12,681 nt of DNA from a bacterium (GCA_021844355.1 JAKBTP010000100.1:6173-18853), one strand, 5' to 3'. Positions 1 through 7,028 are shown, numbered from the stretch's first letter. The notes: a model not told the origin generated them from the sequence alone. Translations and numbers: made by a program.

Positions 1-933
1 GTGCCGTCACCGGCCACCGGGGGGATAGACGTGGAGGGTATCCTGCGGCGGAATCCGGGCGTCGTCTGCGTCGACGACCTCGGGCTGCGCGACCTCCAGA
101 CCGGCATGCCTCGGTACCAGCAGGTCTGGCGCCTCCAGGATGCGGGGATCAACGTGGTGGCCACCGTTGGGGTGATCGACCTGCCGGGCTTCGAGTCGGC
201 TCGGGAGGTACTGGGGCGGTTCCGCACCCAGGACCACGGTGACCACGAGGCCGTGCCCCAGGAGGTGCTCGACCAGGCTGACGAGATCGAGCTCGTGGAC
301 CTGCCCCCCCCCGAGCTCCGGGATCGCATCCGATCTGGCTGGGTGACCGCCCCGGCCGACGTGGGGTCGGCCCTCCAACTGTTCTCGGAGCCCCTTTTGG
401 AGGAGCTCCGGGCATCTGCGCTTCGGATCGTGGCCACCCACACCGAGCGCCGTCGGGCGCGCTACGCCGGGCCCAAAGGGGCCCATGGTCTGTGGCCGGT
501 TCAGGAGCGGATCATGATCGCTCTCCGGCCCGACCGCATCGACCAGGCCGGGTCGCTGCTGGAGGCGGGGCTGCTGGCGGCGCGCCGAGAGGACGCCGCG
601 CTCGTCGTGATCTCCGCCGTCTCGCCTCGACCTGATCGGACCGAGGCGCGCCAGCTGGAGCGGCTGGCCGGGCTGTGCCAGCGCCACGGAGTCAGGCTTG
701 AGCCGCTCCAACTTGCCGGTGGGGTTGCTGAGACGCTGGTGGAGTGGGCGGAGCAGCACCAGGTGACGGCGATCTTCATGCCCGCCCCGCGCCGGCGCCG
801 CCGCCTTCCCTGGGACAGGCCGGTGGCGCTCTCGGTCATCGAGCGCTGCCGGGAGCTGGACGTCCACATCCTGGGAGAGAAGGCCCTCCCCGGGACGTCG
901 GGCCTCAGCGGAGCCGGGCCAGCGCCGAGTTGA
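1..933 (+). CDS. kdpD: KdpD-type sensor, N-terminal domain plus Usp domain, no histidine kinase (5' end probably outside window)
   Basis: The visible 310 residues match the second half of the KdpD N-terminal sensor domain: an isoleucine/leucine-rich helix leading to a Walker B-like VCVDDL (residues 22-27), the DAGINVVATV strand (47-56), and the family hallmark ADEIELVDLPPPEL (93-106). Residues 168-295 look like a Usp-type alpha/beta domain. The protein stops there, so the four TM helices, GAF and histidine-kinase modules of full-length KdpD are absent. The phosphate-binding loop (GKT) that should precede this part is not visible, and homology starts almost at the first codon, so the gene very probably begins upstream of base 1; the GTG at 1 may be coincidental. 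The usual DELAHTN signature has changed to DDLGLRD. The gene is convergent with kdpC and overlaps it by 29 bp. Short KdpD proteins lacking the kinase are known from cyanobacteria and Deinococcus, so this is likely a real architecture and not a broken gene. Confidence 0.85.
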   Translation: MPSPATGGIDVEGILRRNPGVVCVDDLGLRDLQTGMPRYQQVWRLQDAGINVVATVGVIDLPGFESAREVLGRFRTQDHGDHEAVPQEVLDQADEIELVDLPPPELRDRIRSGWVTAPADVGSALQLFSEPLLEELRASALRIVATHTERRRARYAGPKGAHGLWPVQERIMIALRPDRIDQAGSLLEAGLLAARREDAALVVISAVSPRPDRTEARQLERLAGLCQRHGVRLEPLQLAGGVAETLVEWAEQHQVTAIFMPAPRRRRRLPWDRPVALSVIERCRELDVHILGEKALPGTSGLSGAGPAPS

Positions 934-1483
934 GCTGAAGCACGTCAACGTAGGACGGCCCGAGGAAGCCCAGCTCGGGGCCCACGGTCAGGGTGCGGAT
1001 GAGCCGACGCAGCCGCGACTCCGGGATCCCGGTGCTTCTCGAGACCATCGGCACCTGGGCCAAGGCGTCCTGAGGGGTGATGTCCGGGTCGATCCCGCTG
1101 CCCGAGCTGGTGACGAGATCGGCCGTCGGTTGGGCTCCCATACGCCGTAGGTGGGCTGCCTCCGCTCGGACTCCCGCCACGAGCTGCCGGGACCTGGGGC
1201 CGAGGTTGCTCCCCCCGGATGCTCCGGGAACCCCGTCAAGGCGCAGAGGGTTGTCCGGGTCGGGGCGGCCGTGGAACCACTGGGGCCCGTTCCATGGCTG
1301 ACCCACCAGAGTGGATCCGTTCTTGGTCAGGGATCCGTTTGCCTGTTGGGGGAAGAGCAGCTGGGAGACCCCGGTGCCGGCCAGGGGATAGGCCAGCCCG
1401 AAGAGGAGGAGGGCGCCCAGCGCCAGGACGACCGCGGAGCGCAGCTGGGTGATCACGGCTCGGGTCCTCCGGTCAGTAGGCAT
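905..1483 (-). CDS. kdpC: K(+)-transporting ATPase subunit C
   Basis: This 192-residue protein has the usual KdpC length (E. coli about 190). It has one N-terminal membrane helix (about residues 13-36, preceded by several arginines) and an extracytoplasmic body with the family motifs QPWNGPQWFHGRP (residues 62-74) and SGSGIDPDITPQDAL (126-140). KdpC stabilises the KdpFABC complex and assists K+ uptake by the KdpA/KdpB core. The ATG at 1483 lies inside the end of kdpB, giving an 11-bp overlap. No convincing Shine-Dalgarno sequence precedes it, so translation is probably coupled to kdpB. It is the last gene of the operon. Its stop codon lies inside the 3' end of the oppositely oriented kdpD-like gene, leaving no room for a conventional intergenic terminator. 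Confidence 0.95.
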   Translation of the reverse strand: MPTDRRTRAVITQLRSAVVLALGALLLFGLAYPLAGTGVSQLLFPQQANGSLTKNGSTLVGQPWNGPQWFHGRPDPDNPLRLDGVPGASGGSNLGPRSRQLVAGVRAEAAHLRRMGAQPTADLVTSSGSGIDPDITPQDALAQVPMVSRSTGIPESRLRRLIRTLTVGPELGFLGPSYVDVLQLNSALARLR

Positions 1484-3533
1484 GGAGAGCGGTCAGCAGC
1501 AGGTCGATCAGCTTGATCCCGACAAACGGGGTGACGATGCCCCCGAGTCCGTAGATGAGCAGGTTGCGTCGCAGGATGGCGGCCGCGCTGGAGGGGCGCC
1601 AGCGCACTCCCCTCAGGGCGAGGGGGATAAGGGCGACGATCACCAGGGCGTTGAAGATCACCGCCGACAGCACCGCGCTCTGCGGGCTGTGCAGCCGCAT
1701 GATGTTGAGAGCCTGGAGCTGGGGGTACGACGAGGCGAACAGGGCGGGGACGATGGCGAAGTACTTGGCCACGTCGTTGGCGATGGAGAAGGTGGTCAGG
1801 GCGCCCCGGGTGATCAGCAGCTGCTTGCCCACCTCCACGACGTCGATGAGCTTGGTGGGGCTGGAGTCCAGGTCCACCATGTTGCCAGCCTCCTTGGCGG
1901 CCTGGGTGCCGGTGTTCATGGCCAGGCCGACGTCGGCCTGGGCGAGCGCGGGGGCGTCGTTGGTCCCGTCCCCGGTCATGGCCACCAGCTTTCCCCCCGC
2001 CTGCTCCTCCCGGATGAGCCGCATCTTGGTCTCGGGGGTAGCCTCGGCGAGGAAGTCGTCCACCCCGGCCTCCCGGGCGATGGTGGCTGCGGTGAGGGGG
2101 TTGTCGCCGGTGATCATCACGGTGCGGATGCCGGCCTGACGGAGCTCCTCGAAGCGGGCCCGGATTCCCGGCTTGACCACGTCCTTCAGCTCGACCACGC
2201 CGAGCACCCTGGGTCCGTCCGCGACCACCAGGGGGGTGGCCCCCTCCGCGGCCAGGCGCTGCACCGCCGGCTCTAGGTCCGCGGGAATGCCGCCTCCCTG
2301 CTCGGCCACCCAGCTGCGCACCGCGTCCGCGGCTCCCTTGCGCACCTGACGCCCGGGCAGATCCAGGCCCGACATCCTGGTGGTGGCCGAGAAGGGCACG
2401 AACCGGGCCTCGGATGGGGCTGAGGTGGGCGCCAGGTCGTGCCGCTCCCGGGCCAGGGCCACGATCGACCGCCCCTCAGGGGTCTCGTCTGCCAGGGAAC
2501 TCAGGAGAGCTGCTGCGGCCAACTCGCGCTCAGGGCACCCCGCCACCGGGTGGAAGGCGGCCGCCATGCGGTTGCCCAGGGTGATGGTGCCCGTCTTGTC
2601 CAAGAGCAGCGTCTGGACATCCCCCGCCGCCTCCACCGCGCGCCCACTCATGGCCAGCACGTTGCGCTGCACCAGTCGGTCCATCCCGGCGATCCCGATC
2701 GCGGAGAGGAGGGCCCCGATGGTGGTGGGGATGAGACAGACCAGGAGGGAGATCAGGACCACCACCGACACCGGTGAGTGGGCGTAGCTGGCGAAGGGAT
2801 AGAGGCTGACCACCACCGGGATGAAGATGACGGTGAGGGCGGCGAGCAGGATGGAGAGTGCGATCTCGTTCGGGGTCCGCTGGCGATTGGCTCCCTCCAC
2901 CAGCGCGATCATCCGGTCCAGGAATGTGTGGCCGGCCGTGGCGCTGATCCGGATCACGACGCGATCCGACAGCACCCGGGTTCCGCCGGTGACCGCTGAA
3001 CGGTCTCCACCCGACTCCCGGATCACCGGCGCGGACTCCCCAGTGATCGCCGACTCGTCGACGGAGGCGATCCCCTCGACCACCTCTCCGTCCGAGGGAA
3101 TGAGGTCGCCAGCCTCGCAGACCACCAGCTCCCCTGACGTGAGCTGGGCCGACGGGACCAGCTCCTCGGTGCCGTCGGCCCGGAGGCGGCGGGCCTGGGT
3201 CTCGGACCGCGTGCGCCGCAGGGTGTCGGCCTGTGCCTTGCCCCGTCCCTCCGCCATCGCCTCGGCGAAGTTGGCGAAGAGGACGGTGAGGAAGAGCCAG
3301 CAGGTGATGCTCCAGGTGAAGACCGAGGGGTGGATGATGGCCTCCGCCAGGGTCCCCGCGGTGCCCACCAGAACCACGAACATCACCGGGTTGCGGATCT
3401 GCACCCGAGGGTCGAGCTTGACGACCGATCCCCGCAGCGCCACCTTGAGGATGGCCAAATCGAAGAGGCCGCGGCGCTGGGCCACCCCGCGGCTGCCGGA
3501 GGGACCGGCGCCCCCCCGGAAAGCTGGCAGCAT
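1473..3533 (-). CDS. kdpB: K(+)-transporting P-type ATPase subunit B
   Basis: This is the catalytic subunit of the Kdp K+ pump, 686 residues (E. coli KdpB 682). Visible P-type ATPase elements in order: membrane segments near residues 48-90, actuator-domain TGES at 164-167, membrane pair near 225-280, phosphorylation motif DKTGTIT starting at Asp312, nucleotide-binding KGAADAV from 400, TGDN at 475-478, hinge GDGTNDAP at 521-528, and three C-terminal membrane helices from about 590 on. All residues needed for catalysis are present. The serine of TGES corresponds to the inhibitory phosphorylation site described in E. coli KdpB. I chose the ATG at 3533 because it overlaps the kdpA stop by one base (TGATG) and has GGGAGGT at 3541-3547 seven bases upstream. 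The same frame stays open far beyond this, but that part is antisense-like shadow inside kdpA. Confidence 0.97.
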   Translation of the reverse strand: MLPAFRGGAGPSGSRGVAQRRGLFDLAILKVALRGSVVKLDPRVQIRNPVMFVVLVGTAGTLAEAIIHPSVFTWSITCWLFLTVLFANFAEAMAEGRGKAQADTLRRTRSETQARRLRADGTEELVPSAQLTSGELVVCEAGDLIPSDGEVVEGIASVDESAITGESAPVIRESGGDRSAVTGGTRVLSDRVVIRISATAGHTFLDRMIALVEGANRQRTPNEIALSILLAALTVIFIPVVVSLYPFASYAHSPVSVVVLISLLVCLIPTTIGALLSAIGIAGMDRLVQRNVLAMSGRAVEAAGDVQTLLLDKTGTITLGNRMAAAFHPVAGCPERELAAAALLSSLADETPEGRSIVALARERHDLAPTSAPSEARFVPFSATTRMSGLDLPGRQVRKGAADAVRSWVAEQGGGIPADLEPAVQRLAAEGATPLVVADGPRVLGVVELKDVVKPGIRARFEELRQAGIRTVMITGDNPLTAATIAREAGVDDFLAEATPETKMRLIREEQAGGKLVAMTGDGTNDAPALAQADVGLAMNTGTQAAKEAGNMVDLDSSPTKLIDVVEVGKQLLITRGALTTFSIANDVAKYFAIVPALFASSYPQLQALNIMRLHSPQSAVLSAVIFNALVIVALIPLALRGVRWRPSSAAAILRRNLLIYGLGGIVTPFVGIKLIDLLLTALHAY

Positions 3534-5224
3534 CAGAAGAACCTCCCATGGCTCAGCTGCTCCAGCAGCGGGCCCAGTGAGAGGGCGGGGAAGAAGGTGA
3601 GGCCGCCCACGATGAGGATCACCCCCAGCAGGAGCACTACGAAGGTGGCGTTGTCCGTCCGGAAGGTGCCGCGGGACACCGGCACCGTCTGCTTGCTGGC
3701 GAGCGCTCCGGCTAGGGCCAGCACCGGGAACATGATTCCAAAGCGGCCGACCAACATGTCGATGCCGCCAGCCAGGTTGTAGAAGGTGGAGTTCCCATTC
3801 AGGCCGGCAAACGCGGAGCCGTTGTTGTTGCCCTGAGAGGTGAGCGCGTAGAGGATCTCGGTGAAGCCGTGGGGGCCGGAGTTGAAGGCCCCCGCGCGCC
3901 CGGCAGGGAGTGCCGTGGCGATCCCGGTAATCACCAGCACCGCCACCGGCATGACCAGGACTCCGAGGCTGGCCAGCTTCACCTCTCGAGACTGGATCTT
4001 CTTGCCCAGGTACTCGGGGGTCCGGCCCACCATCAGCCCGCCGATGAACACCGCCACGATGGCGAAGAGCAGCAGGGTGTAGAGGCCGCTGCCGTCGCCG
4101 CCTGGTGTGATCTCCCCCAGCATCATCCCGGTGAGCAGGCCAAAGCCGCCCATGGGCGTGTAGGAGTCGGGGGTGGAGTCCACCGACCCCGTGGAGGTCT
4201 GGGTGGAGGCTACGTCGTAGAGGGTGGAGTCCAGGACCCCGAAACGCACCTCCTTGCCCTCCATGTTGCCCTGGGGCTGGGCAACCACCCCGGCCGCCGC
4301 CACCGCCGGATTCGGTTGCGACTCCGCGTAGCCGGTGAACCCCGTCCAGACGGCGAAGATGAGGCCCATGGCCGCCAGCAGCGCCAACCCTTGACGGCGT
4401 GAGCCCACCATCTTGCCGAAGGTGTAGGTGAGGGCCACCGGGATGCTCAGCAGCAGAACCACCGACAGGAGATTGGTGAGCTGAGTGGGGTTCTCCAGGG
4501 GGTCGGCACCGTTGGCGTTGAAGAACCCCCCACCATTGGTCCCCAGCTGCTTGATGGACTCCATGAAGCCCACCGGACCTCGGGGGATCAGCTGGGTGGC
4601 GCCGTTGAGCACGTCGTGGATGAGCACCGGCCCGGCGAGCGTCTGGACGGCTCCTTGGGCGACGTAAACCGCCCCGGCGACGAAGGCGATGGGCAGGAGC
4701 ACGTAGAGGCACCCGCGCACGGTGTCCACCCAGAAGTTGCCGATGGTGCTGGCACCGGCGCGGCTCAGGCCGCGCACCAGAGCGATGGCCACTGCCATCC
4801 CCACCGCCGCTGAGGTGAACTGCTGGACGGTGAGGGCGGCCATCTGGCTGAGGTACGACATGGTGGTCTCACCGGCGTAGTTCTGCCAGTTGGTGTTGGT
4901 GACGAAGGAAACCGCCGTGTTCCAGCTGAGGAGGGGGGAGGCAGCTCGCAGGTGTTGAGGGTTGAGCGGCAGCTGCCCCTGGAGACGGAGAAGGCCGTAG
5001 GTGACGATGAGGGAGACGCCCGAGAACACGACCAGGGAAACGGCGTATTCGCGCCAGCGCTGCTCGCGCCCGGGATCCACCCCCAGGAGACGGTAGACGA
5101 CCCGCTCCGCCCAGGACAGCCAGCGCACGCGGCCCGAGTACACCGCCTCCAGGTAGCTGCCCAGGTACCGCCAGGAGAGCGCCAGGGCGGCCGCCAGCAG
5201 CAGCAGGGTGAGGGCGAAGTGCAC
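3533..5224 (-). CDS. kdpA: K(+)-transporting ATPase subunit A
   Basis: This 563-residue polytopic protein is the K+-selective, channel-like subunit of the Kdp pump (E. coli KdpA 557). The four pore-loop regions are recognisable: VTNTNWQNYAGE (residues 108-119), LGTNGGGFFNANG (227-239), PGGDGSGLYT (374-383) and SQGNNNGSAFAG (463-474). About ten hydrophobic segments surround them. The start is a GTG at 5224, one base after the kdpF stop. A GGAG about ten bases upstream lies inside the kdpF end, so translation is probably coupled. The C-terminus ends LSHGRFF and overlaps the kdpB start by one base. No missing filter residues or interruptions are seen. Confidence 0.97.
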   Translation of the reverse strand: MHFALTLLLLAAALALSWRYLGSYLEAVYSGRVRWLSWAERVVYRLLGVDPGREQRWREYAVSLVVFSGVSLIVTYGLLRLQGQLPLNPQHLRAASPLLSWNTAVSFVTNTNWQNYAGETTMSYLSQMAALTVQQFTSAAVGMAVAIALVRGLSRAGASTIGNFWVDTVRGCLYVLLPIAFVAGAVYVAQGAVQTLAGPVLIHDVLNGATQLIPRGPVGFMESIKQLGTNGGGFFNANGADPLENPTQLTNLLSVVLLLSIPVALTYTFGKMVGSRRQGLALLAAMGLIFAVWTGFTGYAESQPNPAVAAAGVVAQPQGNMEGKEVRFGVLDSTLYDVASTQTSTGSVDSTPDSYTPMGGFGLLTGMMLGEITPGGDGSGLYTLLLFAIVAVFIGGLMVGRTPEYLGKKIQSREVKLASLGVLVMPVAVLVITGIATALPAGRAGAFNSGPHGFTEILYALTSQGNNNGSAFAGLNGNSTFYNLAGGIDMLVGRFGIMFPVLALAGALASKQTVPVSRGTFRTDNATFVVLLLGVILIVGGLTFFPALSLGPLLEQLSHGRFF

Positions 5225-5225
5225 C

Positions 5226-5315
5226 TCAGAAGCGCTCCGGACGCAGGAGGGCGTACACCAGGTATCCGAAGAGGGCGACGGCCAGGCCCAGGAAGACGAT
5301 CTGCTGCGGGGTCAC
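5226..5315 (-). CDS. kdpF: KdpF small membrane subunit of the Kdp pump
   Basis: This 29-residue hydrophobic peptide starts at a GTG (5315). It begins with TPQQIVFLGLAVALF and ends with GYLVYALLRPERF, the typical KdpF C-terminus (Y-L-x-Y-A-L-L-x-P-E-x-F). KdpF is a single membrane helix that stabilises the KdpFABC complex. The stop is separated from the kdpA GTG by one base, and the GTG start overlaps the stop of the preceding 27-codon ORF as GTGA. It has no strong Shine-Dalgarno sequence of its own. Genes this short are usually missed by automatic annotation. Confidence 0.93.
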   Translation of the reverse strand: MTPQQIVFLGLAVALFGYLVYALLRPERF

Positions 5316-5395
5316 AGGCGGTCCAGGCCGGCGATCGCGGCCAGGCACAGCAGGACGAAGAGCAGGGTCCCGAGGATGAGCAGGAGGTCAGCCAT
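5312..5395 (-). CDS. 27-aa hydrophobic peptide, first ORF of the kdp operon
   Basis: An ATG at 5395 opens a 27-codon frame. The product starts MADLLLILGTLLF, continues with VLLCLAAIAG, and ends with the charged tail LDRL. It would be a single membrane helix with a short polar C-terminus. Its TGA stop overlaps the kdpF GTG start in a GTGA junction, the same coupled arrangement as the rest of the operon, which argues that it is translated. I recall similar unnamed 25-30 residue peptides ahead of kdpF or kdpA in other bacteria, often left unannotated; I could not search to confirm this. The start lacks a clear Shine-Dalgarno sequence. A role as an accessory subunit or a coupling/leader peptide is inference. 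Confidence 0.7.
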   Translation of the reverse strand: MADLLLILGTLLFVLLCLAAIAGLDRL

Positions 5396-5417
5396 GCCCG
5401 GAGCATCGCCGCTTTCA

Positions 5418-5435
5418 CGTCAAGAAGGTGTCAAA
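5418..5435 (-). promoter_or_regulatory. Candidate operator: 11-bp-phased direct repeat upstream of kdp
   Basis: In the 143-bp divergent spacer (5396-5538), read on the minus strand toward kdp, the sequence is TTTGACA CCTT CTTGACG, a direct repeat of T(T)TGAC elements 11 bp apart. Tandem half-sites with this spacing are typical for OmpR/PhoB-family regulators, the family of KdpE. It lies 24-40 bases upstream of the first operon ORF. TTGACA (5429-5434) also resembles a -35 box, but no matching -10 is seen at 16-18 bp. On the plus strand a weak TAACAT (5490-5495) is the only -10-like element ahead of the DUF488 gene. The regulator itself is not in the window. Confidence 0.35.
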
Positions 5436-5538
5436 AGCGGCCCTCGGAGCATGCACGGGATGCGAACCAGCTGTACCGCTGGATCGGGCTAACATCTGGC
5501 GAGGCGTCCAGAAGGTGAACTCTTTAGGGGTTGGGCAG

Positions 5539-6168
5539 GTGGACGATCGGGAGGTTGTGCTGGCGTGGTTCCCCGAGGCGACCACCTGTGCCGCCGGCAA
5601 CGAGGTCTCCTTCGCCACCGGTACGTCCGAAGAGCATGAGGCGCTGGGTCTGACAGCGGCCGGCAACTGGGTCGTGCGGCGGTGGAGGGACCGTGAGGCC
5701 GGGGAGACGGTACGTCCCCTGACTTCCGAGGAGGCCCGGGAGTGGCTGCTCAGGTGCGAGCACTTCGAGGCGGTGGAGGAGCACTTCCCGGCCGCCGGGC
5801 CGGGGGGGCATCTCCTACGCCTCGCCCGGCTCTACGAACCGCGCACCCCGGAGGACGGACACCGGCTGCTGGTGGACCGGCTCTGGCCCAGGGGCATCTC
5901 TCGGGCAGATGAGCGCATCGACTCCTGGCTGCCGGAGGCGGGCCCGAGCGCCGCGCTTCGCTCCTGGTACGGCCACCGGCCGGAGGCGTTCCCCGACTTC
6001 TCCCTTCGCTATCGGGCAGAGCTCAGCTCAACTGCGTGGGCCAGCCCACTGGCCAGGATCGCGGAACTGCGCCTCGCCGGCTCCCTGACCCTGGTGACGG
6101 CAACCCGTGACCTGGAGCACTCGGCAGCCCGGGTGTTGTACTCGTGGTTGGGGGGCCGGATTCGCTAG
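5539..6168 (+). CDS. DUF488-domain protein with an additional N-terminal domain
   Basis: The 209-residue product has two parts. Residues 95-205 are a DUF488 domain with the recognisable LYEPRTPEDGHRLLVDRLWPRG opening (given here as LYEPRTPEDG and RLLVDRLWPRG), a SWYGHRPE segment, an RYRAELS helix and a late LVTATRDLEHSAARVL strand-helix. Residues 1-84 form a small separate domain with WVVRRWRD and the helix TSEEAREWLLR, resembling short stand-alone proteins in which a Trp/Arg strand is followed by an EEAREWL helix; I cannot name it. I chose the GTG at 5539 because AGGGG (5526-5530) sits eight bases upstream. The frame is open back to 5428, and GTG 5515 is a weaker alternative, but that extension runs into the kdp upstream region. 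DUF488 proteins have no settled biochemical function. The gene is divergent from the kdp operon. Confidence 0.8.
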   Translation: MDDREVVLAWFPEATTCAAGNEVSFATGTSEEHEALGLTAAGNWVVRRWRDREAGETVRPLTSEEAREWLLRCEHFEAVEEHFPAAGPGGHLLRLARLYEPRTPEDGHRLLVDRLWPRGISRADERIDSWLPEAGPSAALRSWYGHRPEAFPDFSLRYRAELSSTAWASPLARIAELRLAGSLTLVTATRDLEHSAARVLYSWLGGRIR

Positions 6169-6215
6169 CCCGGGGCGTGCCACTCGGCCCATCTCGCCCT
6201 GCGGGCGGAAGCCAC

Positions 6216-6515
6216 GTGAGCTTCTTCAACAGCCTTGAGTCCATGGCCCAGGGCGTGGGCAGCACCTAGCCCGGAGCTGAGCTGCCGCCGCACAGATGTC
6301 CTGGGTGTCAGACCCAGATGGAGTATCGGGGGCTCCACACCATCCGAACCGGGGGTCGGCCGCGCGGCTTCGGCGGGTGCGCCGACCTGCTCCTCGGAAG
6401 TGGCCTCGACAGTGTCCTGAATCAGGCCACCGAGCGCAACGTCCTGGTGCACGTCATGGTCTGCCCCAACTGAGGGGAGGTGCCCCTGATCAACGACCGG
6501 CAGCGGGGATTCTGA
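6216..6515 (+). pseudogene. Small zinc-ribbon protein gene with two in-frame stops
   Basis: One frame reads, from a GTG at 6216 (GGAAG four bases upstream at 6207-6211): VSFFNSLESMAQGVGST, then TAG (6267-6269), then a linker and CPGC (6297-6308), MEYRGLHTIRTGG, a glycine-rich stretch, DLLLGSGLDSVL, ATERNVLVHVMVCPN, then TGA (6471-6473), then GEVPLINDRQRGF and a final TGA (6513-6515). The pattern CPxC - RTGG - hydrophobic strand - VCPxCG matches small bacterial zinc-ribbon proteins, and the TGA occupies exactly the place of the fourth cysteine. Sequence on both sides of each stop stays in one frame and remains family-like, so there is no frameshift. Two stops make a recently decayed gene the simplest reading. 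Sequencing error, or selenocysteine at the TGA, are less likely alternatives. The gene follows the DUF488 gene by 47 bp and ends 9 bp before the DoxX stop codon. Confidence 0.6.
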
Positions 6516-6524
6516 GGCCGGCGC

Positions 6525-6983
6525 TCAGCGCCAGCCGTCCACCGAGATACGCCCGGGCCCGGTGAGCGCGAGGGCCAGGGCCGCCACTCCCAGCAGGAGG
6601 GGGAATTCGTATCCCCCCTGGCCGTAGAAGCCCTGCTTCCAGTGCGCCCTCCGGACGGCGACCGCCATGTTGGCGGCGGCGACGAGGCCCGCCACCGGGG
6701 TGCCGGCGCCCGCCATGAGGCCCAGGCCGCCGCCCAGCTCCGCCAGGCCGCTGGCCCTGGCAGCCACCTCCGGCAGCGGGACCCCCATGTTGGCGAGGCT
6801 CTTCCCGAAGTTGACCGGCCCGCTCCTCTCCCAGGCGGCCTGGTAGTTCGTGCCCAGGAGGCGGCTCAGCCACGCGGGAGCGGCCCGCCCCTCTCCCCCC
6901 ATCAGCTTGGGTAGGCCGTGGGTGGCCAGTATCGAGCCAGCGCCGAGGCGCAGGGCCAGGAGCCCGAGGTCCGATCGCTTCAC
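6525..6983 (-). CDS. DoxX family membrane protein
   Basis: This 152-residue protein has four hydrophobic segments and the DoxX family opening LLALRLGAGSILATHGLPKL (about residues 8-27). Further matches are GLAELGGGLGLMAG (79-92), an AANMAVAVRRAHW segment, and the final helix LLLGVAALALALTGPGR with a short tail. DoxX/DoxD-type proteins are quinone-associated or redox-related integral membrane proteins; the substrate here cannot be deduced. The start is a GTG at 6983 with GAGGAGG (6990-6996) six bases upstream, a strong ribosome-binding site. A 45-bp gap separates it from the upstream, same-strand glycosyltransferase. A TATAGT at 7018-7023 (minus strand) could be its own -10 box, though no good -35 is seen. 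Confidence 0.88.
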   Translation of the reverse strand: MKRSDLGLLALRLGAGSILATHGLPKLMGGEGRAAPAWLSRLLGTNYQAAWERSGPVNFGKSLANMGVPLPEVAARASGLAELGGGLGLMAGAGTPVAGLVAAANMAVAVRRAHWKQGFYGQGGYEFPLLLGVAALALALTGPGRISVDGWR

Positions 6984-7017
6984 AGGTGTCCTCCTCGAAC
7001 CGATGGTTGCCCGTACA

Positions 7018-7023
7018 ACTATA
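7018..7023 (-). promoter_or_regulatory. Possible -10 element for the DoxX gene
   Basis: Read on the minus strand the sequence is TATAGT, one mismatch from the TATAAT consensus, in an otherwise very GC-rich context. It lies about 35 bp upstream of the DoxX GTG, in the gap after the glycosyltransferase stop. No -35 hexamer is apparent at normal spacing, so co-transcription with the upstream gene remains possible. Confidence 0.3.
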
Positions 7024-7028
7024 GCTGG

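Noticed and set aside
1449..2276. 275-codon plus-strand ORF opposite kdpB
   Set aside because: It is complementary to conserved KdpB coding sequence, and its G/D/H-rich composition is a mirror of codon bias.
3534..4712. Upstream extension of the kdpB frame (would give a 1079-residue protein)
   Set aside because: It lies entirely inside kdpA in another frame, is proline/arginine/histidine-rich without family motifs, and the ATG at 3533 has a strong ribosome-binding site and the correct KdpB length.
5428..5538. N-terminal extension of the DUF488 protein to GTG 5428
   Set aside because: It has no protein-family character, runs through the kdp upstream region, and GTG 5539 has AGGGG at ideal spacing.
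6195..6207. Short CGCCC/GGGCG hairpin after the DUF488 gene as a terminator
   Set aside because: A 5-bp stem with a 3-base loop and no T-tract is expected by chance in this GC-rich sequence.
6165..6452. 95-codon minus-strand ORF in the gap after the DUF488 gene
   Set aside because: No recognisable motifs and no good ribosome-binding site; the opposite strand carries a convincing zinc-ribbon remnant at the same place.
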